Source of the DNA: Perognathus longimembris pacificus
Taxonomy: Eukaryota; Chordata; Mammalia; Rodentia; Heteromyidae
Direction of reading: 5' to 3'
Assembly (NCBI RefSeq): GCF_023159225.1
Contig: NC_063164.1
Span: 75,287,800 to 75,351,799 of the forward strand
DNA: 64,000 nt
Positions 36,806 through 47,299 of the stretch are shown piece by piece; position 1 is the first letter of the stretch; the number at the start of each line of letters is the position of its first letter. The position numbers and the translations under genes were made by a program. The notes under the pieces are model-generated. The model was given only the letters and a program-made list of their open reading frames with translations. It searched no databases and was not told the origin of the DNA.

Positions 36806-37338
36806 GTTTTTAGCCTCCCGTGCTCTCCTGACTTACGGGAGAGATAGGAAAACACGCCCCAACCAGGCGAGCCAAGAAGAGGAAAGAGCAGACAGACTGC
36901 CCACACCCAGCCCCCCTTTCAATGGAGGACAAACAGTTCCCGGGAGCCAAGTCAGCGCTAAGACTCACTTTAATGGTGGAAATGAGCTGCTTTTTAAGCA
37001 GGTCAGAGAGCGGCAGAAGGGGAGGGGTACATGCACCTACTATGTAGGGGCGCCTGAGCTGTCCGTCAAGGGTGTAGAGCCGAGGGACCACGCTAAGGGC
37101 AGCCTAATTCTACATCACAGCCCACAGGACTGCCTCCGGGTTCACCACCAGGCGCCATCTTGGATACACGTGGTCCCAAGGCTGGGAAGCAGGGCCAGCT
37201 AGAACCACCTTTCCAGTTTTTCGGATCCTGGAAGGCAGGCGGGCTATCCACACCGCCCCAGGGCTGGGAAAACAGGCGGGGTCAGCTAGAACCACCTCTT
37301 AATGATGCAAGGGGTCCGGGCGGGCGTGCCGCAGATTA
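36806..37338 (-). mobile_element. LTR-like GC-rich block (candidate solo LTR)
   Basis: Isolated GC- and CpG-rich sequence in AT-rich surroundings. On the minus strand it has a promoter-proximal direct repeat (about 81-bp period, unit gctagaaccacct... read from plus at 37182-37217 and 37263-37304), an aagatggcgcc YY1-type site (plus 37151-37161), a TATA-like ttaaaaa and an attaaa signal. This is the order of a retroviral U3-R-U5. Clear TG..CA ends and a 4-6 bp duplication were not found; the 5' side runs into a CA/GA microsatellite. The family is not assigned. Confidence 0.5.
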
Positions 37339-37382
37339 CACACACACACACGCACACACACATATATATACACACACATATA

Positions 37383-37419
<37 letters not shown>
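37336..37419 (+). repeat. (CA)(TA)(GA) compound microsatellite
   Basis: CA, TATA and then about 17 GA units in succession. Confidence 0.93.
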
Positions 37420-37420
<1 letters not shown>

Positions 37421-37804
37421 AGCAATAAATTACCACTGTGCAGTTCTTTTCACATGGGTCTCTACACCATCATTAAAACCAACCATGGTCCACTCAGCAC
37501 CATGAAAACCTCTAAGATTCAAAAACACAATTGTAACAAAAAGGCACTACTGAAGTCTTTACTATTCACAGAGGTTTTTTGGGATTCACAGTGCTGAGAG
37601 TGCCTGAGTACTTATTAGAAAGCAGCATTTCAAGTGCCTCCCAAGCTACTTGGTCAGTGTCTGCACCTCAACAAGATTTCCAGATAATTCTTATAACAAT
37701 TAGAAGTTAATAAGCACTGAATAAGAAGAAAGAAGGGAAAAAAGGATGAGGAAACTAAATGCTTATGGGTTTTTCCCCCTATATTCCTCTTCTCCCCTCC
37801 CCCC
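37420..37804. other. Unique non-coding DNA
   Basis: No gene or repeat recognised. Confidence 0.5.
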
Positions 37805-37885
37805 ACCGCCTTTGAAGTAACAGAGTTTGAATTCAAGGTCCTGCACTTGCTAGGCAAACATTCTTGAACCACTTGAACTGTATTC
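37805..37885 (-). repeat. Degenerate ID SINE
   Basis: gagtttgaattcaaggtcct and cttgctaggcaaacattctt match an ID unit read in reverse, with B box and A box regions in that order. Confidence 0.6.
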
Positions 37886-37973
37886 CTCCCCCCATATTTC
37901 CCATTTAAGTTCCGTAGGAGCTTAATATGCATCCATACAGTTCAACCCTACAATAAACTCAACAAAGTAAGGT

Positions 37974-38378
37974 CTAAAGACCAATTTTAAAGCTATACAA
38001 TTTTATTTTTCTACTTTGCAGGGATGCTTGCTTGCAATGATATTTGTGATTAGAAGTTGTTTTCCTTTCTAGCACTCCATAATGGGCATTAAGCAGTTCA
38101 TAAGGAATCTCTAGGTGTATCCATGGTGACCTTGATCTATAACATTCTTCCTTTGATAACCTTGTATCCTTGACAAAGGAGCAATTGACAGAAAAATCAA
38201 TCCAGCTGCTCATCTCAGAATCTGAGAAGGGGTACACTTTCGGGAAAATTACCACTCTACAAAGGGCAAATTTTTCATCTTGGCTTTTTTTTTTCCTCAC
38301 AAAGCATACCTTATCTTGAACTTTGGGAACATCATAAGAAAAGGTAATTGTATACATATTCTTTGCATCTGTAAGCAT
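37974..38378 (-). other. Unassigned 134-codon open frame
   Basis: This is the longest frame in the window that is neither repeat-derived nor GC-biased. It starts MLTDAKNMYTITFSYDVPKV and includes SWIDFSVNCSFVKDTRLSKE. No signal peptide, membrane segment or known motif is seen, and it resembles no family I recognise. There is no visible promoter, and splice sites were not evident. At this base composition a 134-codon frame can arise by chance, so I do not call it a gene. Confidence 0.2.
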
Positions 38379-39004
38379 ACTGAGTAACTGGAAGGGGGTT
38401 ATTTTTGTCTTATTCTTGGTAATGGTCCAAGATTAAAGTAATTTCAGTAATAAAATTAAAATGATCTTTGACTCTAATGAGTATGAGAGGATTGCAAATC
38501 AGATTAGCTTTAAAACCCTATTTTTGAAGAATTTAAAAAGCTATCTCCCTTTAGGAGTCAATAAAAGACAGAAAGAAAACTACTACTTTTTATTGCTTCT
38601 ATGTTCTTCTTGAGAATGCAGTATTGTATATCCTGTGAAAACTGTAATAAAATTAGAATATATAGCTCCTTAGAATATCTTTTTTGTATAGTTATTTGCT
38701 GTAGAATGTAATCAATTAAAACAACATCCAGAATCTAATGTTTGAGGACTTGAATTTTTTCTTATATACCACTACATAACAATTATTAATAGAAAACATT
38801 ATTGCCTAGAATACAAATATTAAGTCTCTCCATTATTAGAATTCATAATTAGAAGTCTTCTTCATTTATTTTTTCCACCTTCAATGCTGGAACACATTTT
38901 AGCACCCCCCAAAATTGTTATCAATTCATTTTTATTGATAAATGACAAAAAGTACACTTAGCAATTATCTTGGATTTATTGATGAATGGATTGATTGATT
39001 AATT
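38379..39004. other. Unique non-coding DNA
   Basis: AT-rich sequence with nothing recognised. Confidence 0.5.
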
Positions 39005-39078
39005 GATACTGGGCTTTGAACTCAGGACATAGCCATTGCTAGTCAAAAGCCCTACCAGTAGAGCCATACCCCTAGCTC
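39005..39078 (-). repeat. Degenerate ID SINE
   Basis: gatactgggctttgaactca and gtagagccatacccctagct correspond to the reverse complement of an ID unit. Confidence 0.7.
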
Positions 39079-39079
39079 T

Positions 39080-40558
39080 CTTTCTTGCACTCTATTTTGT
39101 TTTGGGAGTTTTGTGGGTTTTGTTTTGTTTTGTTTCTTTCCTTCAAGCGGAGTCTTTACTTTTGCCCATCCACCCCAGTAGCTAGAAATTCAAGTATACA
39201 CATTTTACTTCTCTTCAAATTGGTATTAGTAAACACTTTGATTTCTGCTATAAAGCAGCCATTAGCTATACGTAGATAGACTCAATACCAAATGTCTTCT
39301 GTTTTATAGTAATCTTTAATGTGATACAGTATTTTTCATTTTATAGTAATTCCAAGATTTCAAGCAGAAAGCTTCCATCATGAGTCCTATTTTGTGCCCA
39401 TTCTAAGTTTCACATTAAACTTTAACCATCAACCATGATTATTGCTGATATCTTTGTATCAATGAGCCTCTGAGATTTCATGAGAAGTTCTGAAAACTTC
39501 ACCCAGGGTATCATCAAATTAGGTGAGTCTAGTTTTCCTGTGTTTACTAACTGAATCACGTAGTCTCTGAACTTAGAAGTGCATGCATGGTTGGGCTGTC
39601 ATGCCTAGTTTTCACAATTTATCACTCTTTTTATTGGATTTTCTTAAATCCCAAAGAAATACTCTATCTCTTAATTTCACATGAATATCTTTTACCTGAG
39701 AAAGTAGAAGAAAAATGGTAACACTTGTCTAGAATTAATGTCTTACTTTTCCCTCAGTGCAGTGTAACTAAAGAAGCAAAACTTATTGAATCAAGTTTAA
39801 TGACATAATAAATTCTTCCTTTCCTGTAATTCTGTGGCTTAATTCACTAGTGCACTTTAAGCTTTTGCCTTTAGCATCTGATGGGTCATTAGTCTGTATG
39901 TAATCCAGCAACCCGGACTCCTCCAAGTCTAAACTCAATCAGCACACACCAAATCAGTAGTTTCTGAAATATGACTGGTAGGTCAAGTGTCCTCAAAAAG
40001 AGTGCCTGGAGCATCTCAGATGGAGAACAGAGTATGGAAACAAAGACAGAATCTGATGCTGGCACTCATTAAGGACTTCATTCATTCTAACTCACTAAAC
40101 AACTATTCTTCCAGTAATTTGTCTTCTACATTTAATCTTTGTTACTAGGAAGTCATACAATAAAATTGGTTGAGAGGTGCCAATAAGTTTAACATACATG
40201 TCATCAAGTTGAACATATTTACCCCCAAGAATTGTTGCCTAATATGAAATATGGAAGCAACTAGCAGTCAGGTTACTTTATATCAACATGAAATATGCTT
40301 TCTACTGGATCCCATTAGTCCTCTCCCTTTAAGAGCATCATCTATGGCTGAAAAGTTGAAATAGAAATGCCTGTAACAATGCTTCTAAATTTTACATTAT
40401 TTGGGGGAAAACCATTTTTCCAACTGTATCATTAATGGCTGAAATAGCCAGCCACTCCAATCTGCTTAGATCTGCCATAGTGCTTCATTTAATGAAATGA
40501 TGATATATACTAGAAACAAAGATGGCAGTCACTACCATCAAGAAATAATCAACCAGCA
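39080..40558. other. Unique non-coding DNA
   Basis: No gene or repeat recognised in this AT-rich stretch. Confidence 0.5.
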
Positions 40559-40788
40559 GGGCGCTGGTGACTCACGCCTGTAATACTATCTACTCAGGAG
40601 GCTGAGATCTAAGAATCTCAGTTCAAAGCCAGCACAGGCAGGAAATTCCATGAGACCCTTACCTCCATTGAACCACCAGAAAACCGGAAGTGGCACTGTG
40701 GCTTATGTGGTAGAGGGATACCCTTGAGCTGAAGAGCTAAGGGACAATGCCCAGGCACAGAGTTCAAGTCCCGTGACTCACAAAAAAA
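40559..40788 (+). repeat. B1-Geo composite SINE
   Basis: ggcgctggtgactcacgcct, gttcaaagccagcacaggca (B1-like), then gtggcactgtggcttatgtg and cagagttcaagtcccgtgac (Geo), with an A-rich tail. Confidence 0.9.
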
Positions 40789-41083
40789 TAAAAGAACTAA
40801 TCAACTAATTTTTATTATGAGATATAAGGGTGTGTTTTGACCTACATCATCAGCATGAACAACATTAGAGTCATTATCTTAAGACATACTTTCGTTACCA
40901 AAATTAACACTACTATCTCCATCCTAGGATCAATCTCTGTTATATAGGATTAAAAAAATTAAAATATACATGACAGAACACTAAATATATAACTAATATC
41001 TGACATTATTCAAGGAAAAAATCCTTCCCCTCCCCCAACCTCCTAAAATGGGATTTCCAGTGTTATATTAAAACACACACACA
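40789..41083. other. Unique non-coding DNA
   Basis: No gene recognised. Confidence 0.5.
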
Positions 41084-41296
41084 GGGGCTGGGAATATGGC
41101 CTGGTGGCAAGAGTGCTTGCCTTGTATACACGAAACCCTGGGTTTGATTCCTCAGCACCACATATATAGAAAATGGTCAGAAGTGGCACTGTGGCTCAAG
41201 TGGCAGAGTGCTAGCCTTGAGAAAAAAAAAAGAAAGAAAGAAAGAAAGAAAAAGCCAGGGACAGTGCTCAGGCCCTGAGTTCAAGGCCCAGGACTG

Positions 41297-41299
<3 letters not shown>
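41084..41299 (+). repeat. IDL-Geo SINE
   Basis: ggggctgggaatatggcctg, B box gggtttgattcc, Geo half gtggctcaagtggcagagtg with an internal GAAA expansion at 41222-41252. It sits in a CA-rich target (left acacacacaca) and runs into (AC)n at 41300-41340. Confidence 0.9.

Positions 41300-41340
<41 letters not shown>
41300..41340 (+). repeat. (AC)n microsatellite
   Basis: About 20 AC units directly at the SINE tail. Confidence 0.95.
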
Positions 41341-41342
<2 letters not shown>

Positions 41343-41824
41343 TGTCTCACTGCATTATGCTGTCATCTTCCTAGAGGAACTTGGTAAATGACTAGACCCA
41401 ATAGTTGAAATTGAATTGCTTTCTTTAGAAACTTAAAAGCAAGCATCTAAAATTGCTGTTTGGCCAGCGTGCCTGCTGAGCAGATGGAGGAATATCCAAG
41501 GCCACAGATAGTAGCAGGAGCACATCTAAAGAATTTAGATTCTCAAATGAAGTTGACCATGAGACTATGAGAAGGGAAGAGAGAACAAAACATGGGAGTC
41601 TGAAAGAGAAGTGAGCAGAGTTAGATGCAGGAGGTCAAAGGAACCAAGAAAGGAAGAGCAAAAGAAGAAGAGAAATTGTAGAGTGGGTGGGAGGAAGAAC
41701 AAGTGAGAAGAGCATTAACTACAGCACATATGCCTAAACCCATGAAATTAACATCTTGAAAATAATCCAGTGCTTCTTTAGAGAGAAACAGTGGTTGGAT
41801 CAAGAGGCAGGTCCTTGTAGATGA
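41341..41824. other. Unique non-coding DNA
   Basis: Purine-rich around 41560-41720. No gene or clear repeat. Confidence 0.5.
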
Positions 41825-42345
41825 GTGACACACTGTGGGAGGCAGCTTTTCAAATGCCTCCCAAGGGTCCTTAGCTCTGAGTGAAATCTTCTCTCCTTAA
41901 GAATGGACATGGGGGCTGGCCCTAGAGACTCGCTTCAGAGGGAGAGAATACAGCAAAATTGATGAGATGTCACTTATAATACACAGTTACAGAGGGCTTT
42001 GGCTTCCATTTTGTCAATTGCTCTCAGTTTCTAACTCTTAAGAACATCAGCTGCCATATTGTGAGAGATCTTACAGTAAGAGTTCCATGAAAAAGAACTG
42101 AGGGAGGCTGTTGGCCAATAGCCATGAAGTGCAATAGTTCCCAAGGAATTTAATCAGGCTAACAGCTATACGATTGAGCCAGAGGCTAATCCTCCCGCTC
42201 TTGAGCCCATAGGTAAGGAGAAAACAATGGCCAACACCTTGACTGTAGCTTTGTAAGAGAGGCACCTAAGCAACCTGTGGTTTCCTAACCCACCAAAATT
42301 GTAAAATATTTTAAATAGCTAAGTTTGGAATCATTTCCTATCAAA
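41825..42345 (+). mobile_element. MLT1-like LTR (ERVL-MaLR)
   Basis: Order and wording fit an MLT1 LTR: agagggctttggcttccatt, catcagctgccatattgtga, gaggctgttggccaatagcc, gccaacaccttgactgtagc, gagaggcacctaagcaacct, ttcctaacccaccaaaattg and a final atagctaagtttggaa. It is strongly diverged, as expected for this old family. The 5' boundary is uncertain. Confidence 0.72.
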
Positions 42346-42735
42346 ACAATGGACAACAAATGTACATATTTAATGTGAAATTAACCACTTTTGCCAAGAT
42401 TAACCCTTGGTTAGTAAACTACTAAGGCAATAGTTTTGTTGAAGAATTTGAAAACGCAACCTATGATAAAGATAAGAATGCAATATAAATTAACTTCGAA
42501 GGTTAACTTTTATTTCTCCAAACAATCTAGGTTTGAATTTGGGAACAGCTACTTACTAATGATGATATATGGCAAGTCATTTAACAATCTTCATAGGTAA
42601 AAAATAGAGCTAATAATTATTGTTTTATATTTCTGTCTCTTATTTCTTTTCTCACAATTGAAAATATCTCTTTATGCTACTTTTTTCAATTTTTGTTCTT
42701 TTTGCTATAAAGAGCTAACTAAAATCTTCCATTTA
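42346..42735. other. Unique non-coding DNA
   Basis: No gene or repeat recognised. Confidence 0.5.
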
Positions 42736-42938
42736 GGGCTGGGAATGTGGCCTAGAGGTAGAGTGCTCGCCTTGTATACATGAAGCCCTGGGTTTGATTC
42801 CCCAGCACCACATATATAGAAAATGGCCAGAAGTGGCACTGTGGCTCAAGTGGTAGAGTGCTAGCCTTGAGCAAAAAGAAGCCAGGGACAGTGCTCAGTC
42901 CCTGAGTTCAAGCCCCAGGACTGGCAAAAAAAAAAAAA
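42736..42938 (+). repeat. IDL-Geo SINE, first of a tandem pair
   Basis: gggctgggaatgtggcctag to aagccccaggactggc plus a 13-A tail. The right-monomer B box gagttcaagcc is intact. Confidence 0.92.
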
Positions 42939-42943
42939 CCTTT

Positions 42944-43139
42944 GGGGCTGGGGATATGGCCTAGTGGCAAGAGAGCTTGCCTCGTATACATGAGGCCCTG
43001 GGTTCGATTCCCCAGCACCACATATACAGAAAACGGCCAGAAGTGGCGCTGTGGCTCAAGTGGCAGAGTGCTAGCCTTGAGCAAAAGGAAGCCAGGGACA
43101 GTGCTCAGGCCCTGTGTCCAAGGCCCAGGACTGGCCAAA
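42944..43139 (+). repeat. IDL-Geo SINE, second of a tandem pair
   Basis: ggggctggggatatggccta to aaggcccaggactggcc. It begins 5 bp after the previous tail. It belongs to a different subfamily (gtgtccaagg in the right B box), so it is a second insertion, not a duplication. Confidence 0.92.
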
Positions 43140-43222
43140 AAAAAATATATATATATATATATACATATATATATACATATATGTATATATATACATATAT
43201 ATGTATATATGTATATATATAT
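43140..43222 (+). repeat. (TA)n/(TATG)n microsatellite at SINE tail
   Basis: An A tail of about 9 merges into TA and TACATA units. Confidence 0.93.
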
Positions 43223-43263
43223 TCCATTTACTGTACATTGAAGATTTGAACAAGTAGTTCTAA

Positions 43264-43321
43264 GCTGATGATGACGATGATGATGATGATTAATATCATC
43301 AACATCATCGTCATCATCATT
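43264..43321 (+). repeat. (GAT)n/(ATC)n inverted trinucleotide repeat
   Basis: About eight GAT-type units, a short taatat centre, then about eight ATC-type units. This forms a near-palindrome of about 55 bp. Confidence 0.88.
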
Positions 43322-43322
43322 A

Positions 43323-43876
43323 TTTTCAAGGTGTATATGTTCCCTGAAGATGGTGCTTAAGGTAGGAATTTTTGTTCAAGTGATTTATTTGGTAAAGATT
43401 CCTAAAGTAATGGGAGAAGCTGTAGGGGAAGAATACTTGTTAAGATATAGACTACTCCTGTAGAGGCAGGCTAACTAGATCTTGAAGCCAAAGATCATTA
43501 GGTCAGCCAGAGACAAAGAGGCTGGCCTTCTACAAGCTTCTCTCTATCCCAGCCAAGTCATTAGCCACAGGATAAATCTCCAGAGATGTAGTGTGTTTAC
43601 CAGCCACATTCAAAGCTACAATGAAGTTGGGTACCAATAACCCATGCTTAGCAACTAGGAAAGGTATGATTAGTATTTACTACACTGTATGTTTCTTATC
43701 TGTGTTCATACCTATAGCAGAGTGGTGTTTTATCATAATTTTTACAAGTGGGTCTTGATATACTAAATAATCTTTGGCTTCTGGTAGCGTGTGTGTATGA
43801 TGTGTTAAATAACATAGCAAGAAAGAGTGGCAGTGTTCAAAAATAAATGTCTCTAATCAGAGTTGTAAGACTCTAA
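43323..43876. other. Unique non-coding DNA
   Basis: No gene recognised. Part (43340-43640) may be an old repeat but could not be assigned. Confidence 0.45.
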
Positions 43877-44122
43877 ATTAAGCCAAACACATGTGGCTCA
43901 CACCTATAATCCTAGCTACTCAGAAGGCTGAAATATAAGAATCATGGTTCAAAGCCAGTCCAGGCAGAACAGTCCATGAGACTTATCTCCAACCACTAGA
44001 AAACCAGAAGTGGTGCTGTGGTTCAAAGTGGTAGAATGCTAGCCTTGAGCAAAAATGTTCAGGGACAGCACCCAGACCCTGAGTTTAAGCTCCACAATCC
44101 ACAAAAAAAAAAAAAAAAAAAA
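43877..44122 (+). repeat. B1-Geo composite SINE
   Basis: taagccaaacacatgtggct, gttcaaagccagtccaggca, gtggtgctgtggttcaaagt, ctgagtttaagctccacaat, then an A tail. Confidence 0.9.
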
Positions 44123-44250
44123 AGGAAGGAAGGGAGGGAGAGAAGGAGGGAGGGAGGGACGGAGGGGAGGGGGGAGGGAGGGAAGGAGGGAGGGGGGGAG
44201 GGAGGGAGGGGGAGGGAGGGAGGGAGGGAGGGAGGGAGGAAGGAAGGAAC
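44123..44250 (+). repeat. (GGGA)n purine repeat at SINE tail
   Basis: G-rich tetranucleotide array (gaggg units with runs of 3-7 G) beginning as GGAA in the A tail of the preceding SINE. Many G-runs are closely spaced. Confidence 0.95.
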
Positions 44251-46132
44251 GAACTTTAAATTAAAATCAGATAAGGAGAAAAAAGCAAGTCACTGTAGGA
44301 GGCTTTATTTTTCTTCTCAAATATAACCAGTAAGCAACACATCTGGTATACCTAAGCAAGACCAAGGCATGGAGGCACCCAAAAGCCAGGGTTCTGCAAC
44401 AAACCCAAAAGCCCAGACAGTACCCAATAAGGAATAAAGGAAAGAAGGGACAAGATATTCATCGCCAGAGGGGAACAAAAAAGACTGGAATATATCTGAA
44501 CAGTTTAGAATGGCAGGCATCTCCTAACTCTATCCTCTGACAAAGTCCTCTTCTGATTTTTCCCATCAAGCCTTTTTGTGTTTCTCAAATATGACATGGC
44601 CCACTTTTTTCCTTATAAATTGTTTACATTTGAAAAGATCTATCATGAAACAAAAACTTCGGTTTATCCAATGGTTATTACTAACACTTCAGCTTTAGCT
44701 TCCTAGGATGTTATTGCTCTTGATTGCACTGACAGAGGTCTAGGATTGTCAAAAATGTATTTGGATTTAATGTGAAAAAGGAATTCCAGAGCTTCAAAAT
44801 GTACAGGTATTTAACTGAGAAAGTGAGTCTTCCATTTGTATACCACCCAGAGCTCCCTTCCCTCTAAGCGTGGCCTTAAGATTATTGCTGTCCTTCATTT
44901 GTGTTTCTGTCATTAATTAATTCTGGCTTTTGTAGTATATCTGAAAAGAGAATGAAGAGTCTCATATAAAACACTGCAGTAGCAACAGTATTTTAAGCAG
45001 AATCAGTCTCTTTCCATCATTCTCAAACATAAGTTACCACTTTTAAAAACGATTTCAACTAGAGAATGTTTATATATGATAAAACTAAAATGTAAACGTG
45101 GGCTTAAGGTGATTGCCCAGCTTACTTTCTATAACAAAATATGTTTGGTTTTTTTCTCAACTTATATTGAAACAGTATGTTAAATTCAATTCTGACCGCA
45201 TATAAAGATACTGGCTCTCCTAAACACATAAGCAAAGTCTTTTTTATGGGATCATAAAGGCTAGGCTTAAGGAATATTTAAGTAGTAGATAATTCAGAGA
45301 AAAATATCTTTAGTCATTCAGCTAACATATAGAGCAACCACAATTTATTCTTCTTAAATGTCTCCCTCTCATATTTTTATGAGCTTAGAAGGTGAAAGGT
45401 ATTTAGAAAAGACTTAAATACATCTTTTATTATTATTATTGAACAATCAAAGATGTGCTCTCTTTTGGGACTGCTTTAGCTCCTTCATTCTCTATATGTT
45501 AACCCACTTCAGAGAAGTTGGTGAAATGAACCCAAAATGCCAACTTACTATTTGCATTATAAATGGAGACACAAAAGGATATTTTAAAACTTTTGGTTGA
45601 TGTGTCATATCAAAGATTTCTTTCTAGGCTACTTCAGTAGCTGCATTGAAGTAAACTGAAAGCATTAGCTTAAAAGTGGCTAAAAAAAGTCCTAAGAAAA
45701 ACAGCTTATTTCTATGGAAATCTTCAGTTTACTCTCTGAACCCCCTCCTCCTTCTGAATGCTTCTCTTTCTTAGCATTTTCTCAATTTGCAAGAATAAAC
45801 AGGAAGAAATCTGAAAGTTTTGGAATATATGTGCTATACTGATTCTCACTAGAATGTACTCCATTTTCTTTACCTTGCTATATTCAGACTTCGTGATAAC
45901 TTAACTGATTATGTGTTTTCTACTGAGCTAACTATCAGTGCCAGCTTTGGTTCATACCATGTGCTTTCCAATAGCTGCCATTTTCCTCTGTTTCAACCAA
46001 ATTACAAGTCATTAGTGTATTTACCTGAGAGTTCACAAAGGGGAAGCTTATGACATATTTAAGCAAGAACTTGGGAGGGTTTAACAATCACAACCACTTT
46101 CTAATAATCTCATCAACCTCTGTAGCTCTTTC
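44251..46132. other. Unique non-coding DNA
   Basis: No gene or clear repeat. 44310-44520 is unusually C/A-rich but unassigned. Confidence 0.5.
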
Positions 46133-46147
46133 AAAATGAAGCCTTCA

Positions 46148-46352
46148 GGGCTGGGGATATGGCCTAGTGGCAAGAGCGCTTGCCTCGTATACATGAAGCC
46201 CTGGGTTTGATTCCCCAGCACCACATATATAGAAAACAGCCAGAAGTGGCGCTGTGGCTCAAGTGGCAGAGTGCTAGCCTTGAGCAAAAGGAAGCCAGGG
46301 ACAGTACTCAGGCCCTGAGTTCAAGGCCCAGGACTGGCCACAAAAAAAAAAA
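46148..46352 (+). repeat. IDL-Geo SINE
   Basis: gggctggggatatggcctag to aaggcccaggactggcc. A 15-bp perfect duplication aaaatgaagccttca lies at 46133-46147 and 46353-46367. Confidence 0.94.
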
Positions 46353-46367
46353 AAAATGAAGCCTTCA

Positions 46368-47214
46368 TTTCCTCAGGATCATGGGAAAATTGGTATGGGT
46401 TATAGATGAACAGTGTTTCAAAGAAAATAAATAACAAATTAACAAAAGGGAGTTTTCCATATTTCTGGTAGTATCTGTCAAAGAACCTGGATTTCTTCTT
46501 TATAACATTATCTTAGGGACGTTAAAGACTCTTCCCGGGATAAGAGAATTCTGAATTTTAAAATGCTCACAGCATATGAGATGTATTATCAGAGTATGAT
46601 GGGGAGGGAAAAATACTTTAGTCACTAAACTCACAAAAGTAAAACATACTCCATTACTGAATTTTTCTGTACAATAAAATCACTTCTAGCATAGAAGTTA
46701 GGCCTGCATCTGACTACTTTGTCATTTCTAAATGTTATGTTAACTGTGTGCTCTTTGGAAAAGATACCCTATCTGCCTCTCGTTTTATGGTGTTAGAGTA
46801 TGTAAGCCAATTTTATATGAAGGCTGACATATGTCCACCCACAATATCAAGCTTCTACAAAAGTATCCCGAATTTTGCTTTTTTCCATAATTCATGTGGC
46901 AAAAAGTATCTGTCACTCTGCTTTATATTTCACTGAAGTAGAAAATCTTTTTGTATATGAAAATTTGAGGACCTGGAACTTTGGTTATTAGTTCATCAAC
47001 AATTTCACTGTTAATGTTTAGGAAAACATACAATTGAATCTTCTAAATCCACAGAGTTCACATACCTGCCTCAACTAGTGAAAGAGAGAAAAAAAATTGA
47101 AACTAGAAAAATACTTTTCAAAATTTCATAAAACATTATGAATAATCTTTGGATAATACTGATGAAAGGAGATGTTAGCATTCACATTTCACAATATGGA
47201 GCTTTATTGGATCG
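46368..47214. other. Unique non-coding DNA
   Basis: No gene or repeat recognised. Confidence 0.5.
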
Positions 47215-47291
47215 TGGGCTGGTAGGCATGGTTTAAGAGGAAGTGTGATAGATTAGCAAGCAGGAGGCCTTGAGTTCAAATCCCAAGTGCA
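47215..47291 (+). repeat. Degenerate ID-like tRNA SINE
   Basis: gggctggtaggcatggttta to ccttgagttcaaatcccaag. The B box gagttcaaatcc is intact, the A box is diverged. Confidence 0.55.
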
Positions 47292-47299
47292 TCTGTCTT

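Noticed and set aside
42908..43138. Recurrent peptide MLKASTLPLEPQRHFWPFSVYVVLGN found on several minus-strand frames
   Set aside because: It is the antisense translation of the IDL-Geo SINE at each site (also near 19242, 46081, 56132, 56500, 58616), not a protein family.
47215..47291. Isolated tRNA gene
   Set aside because: The B box is good but the A box and stems are degraded. It fits a worn ID-type SINE better.
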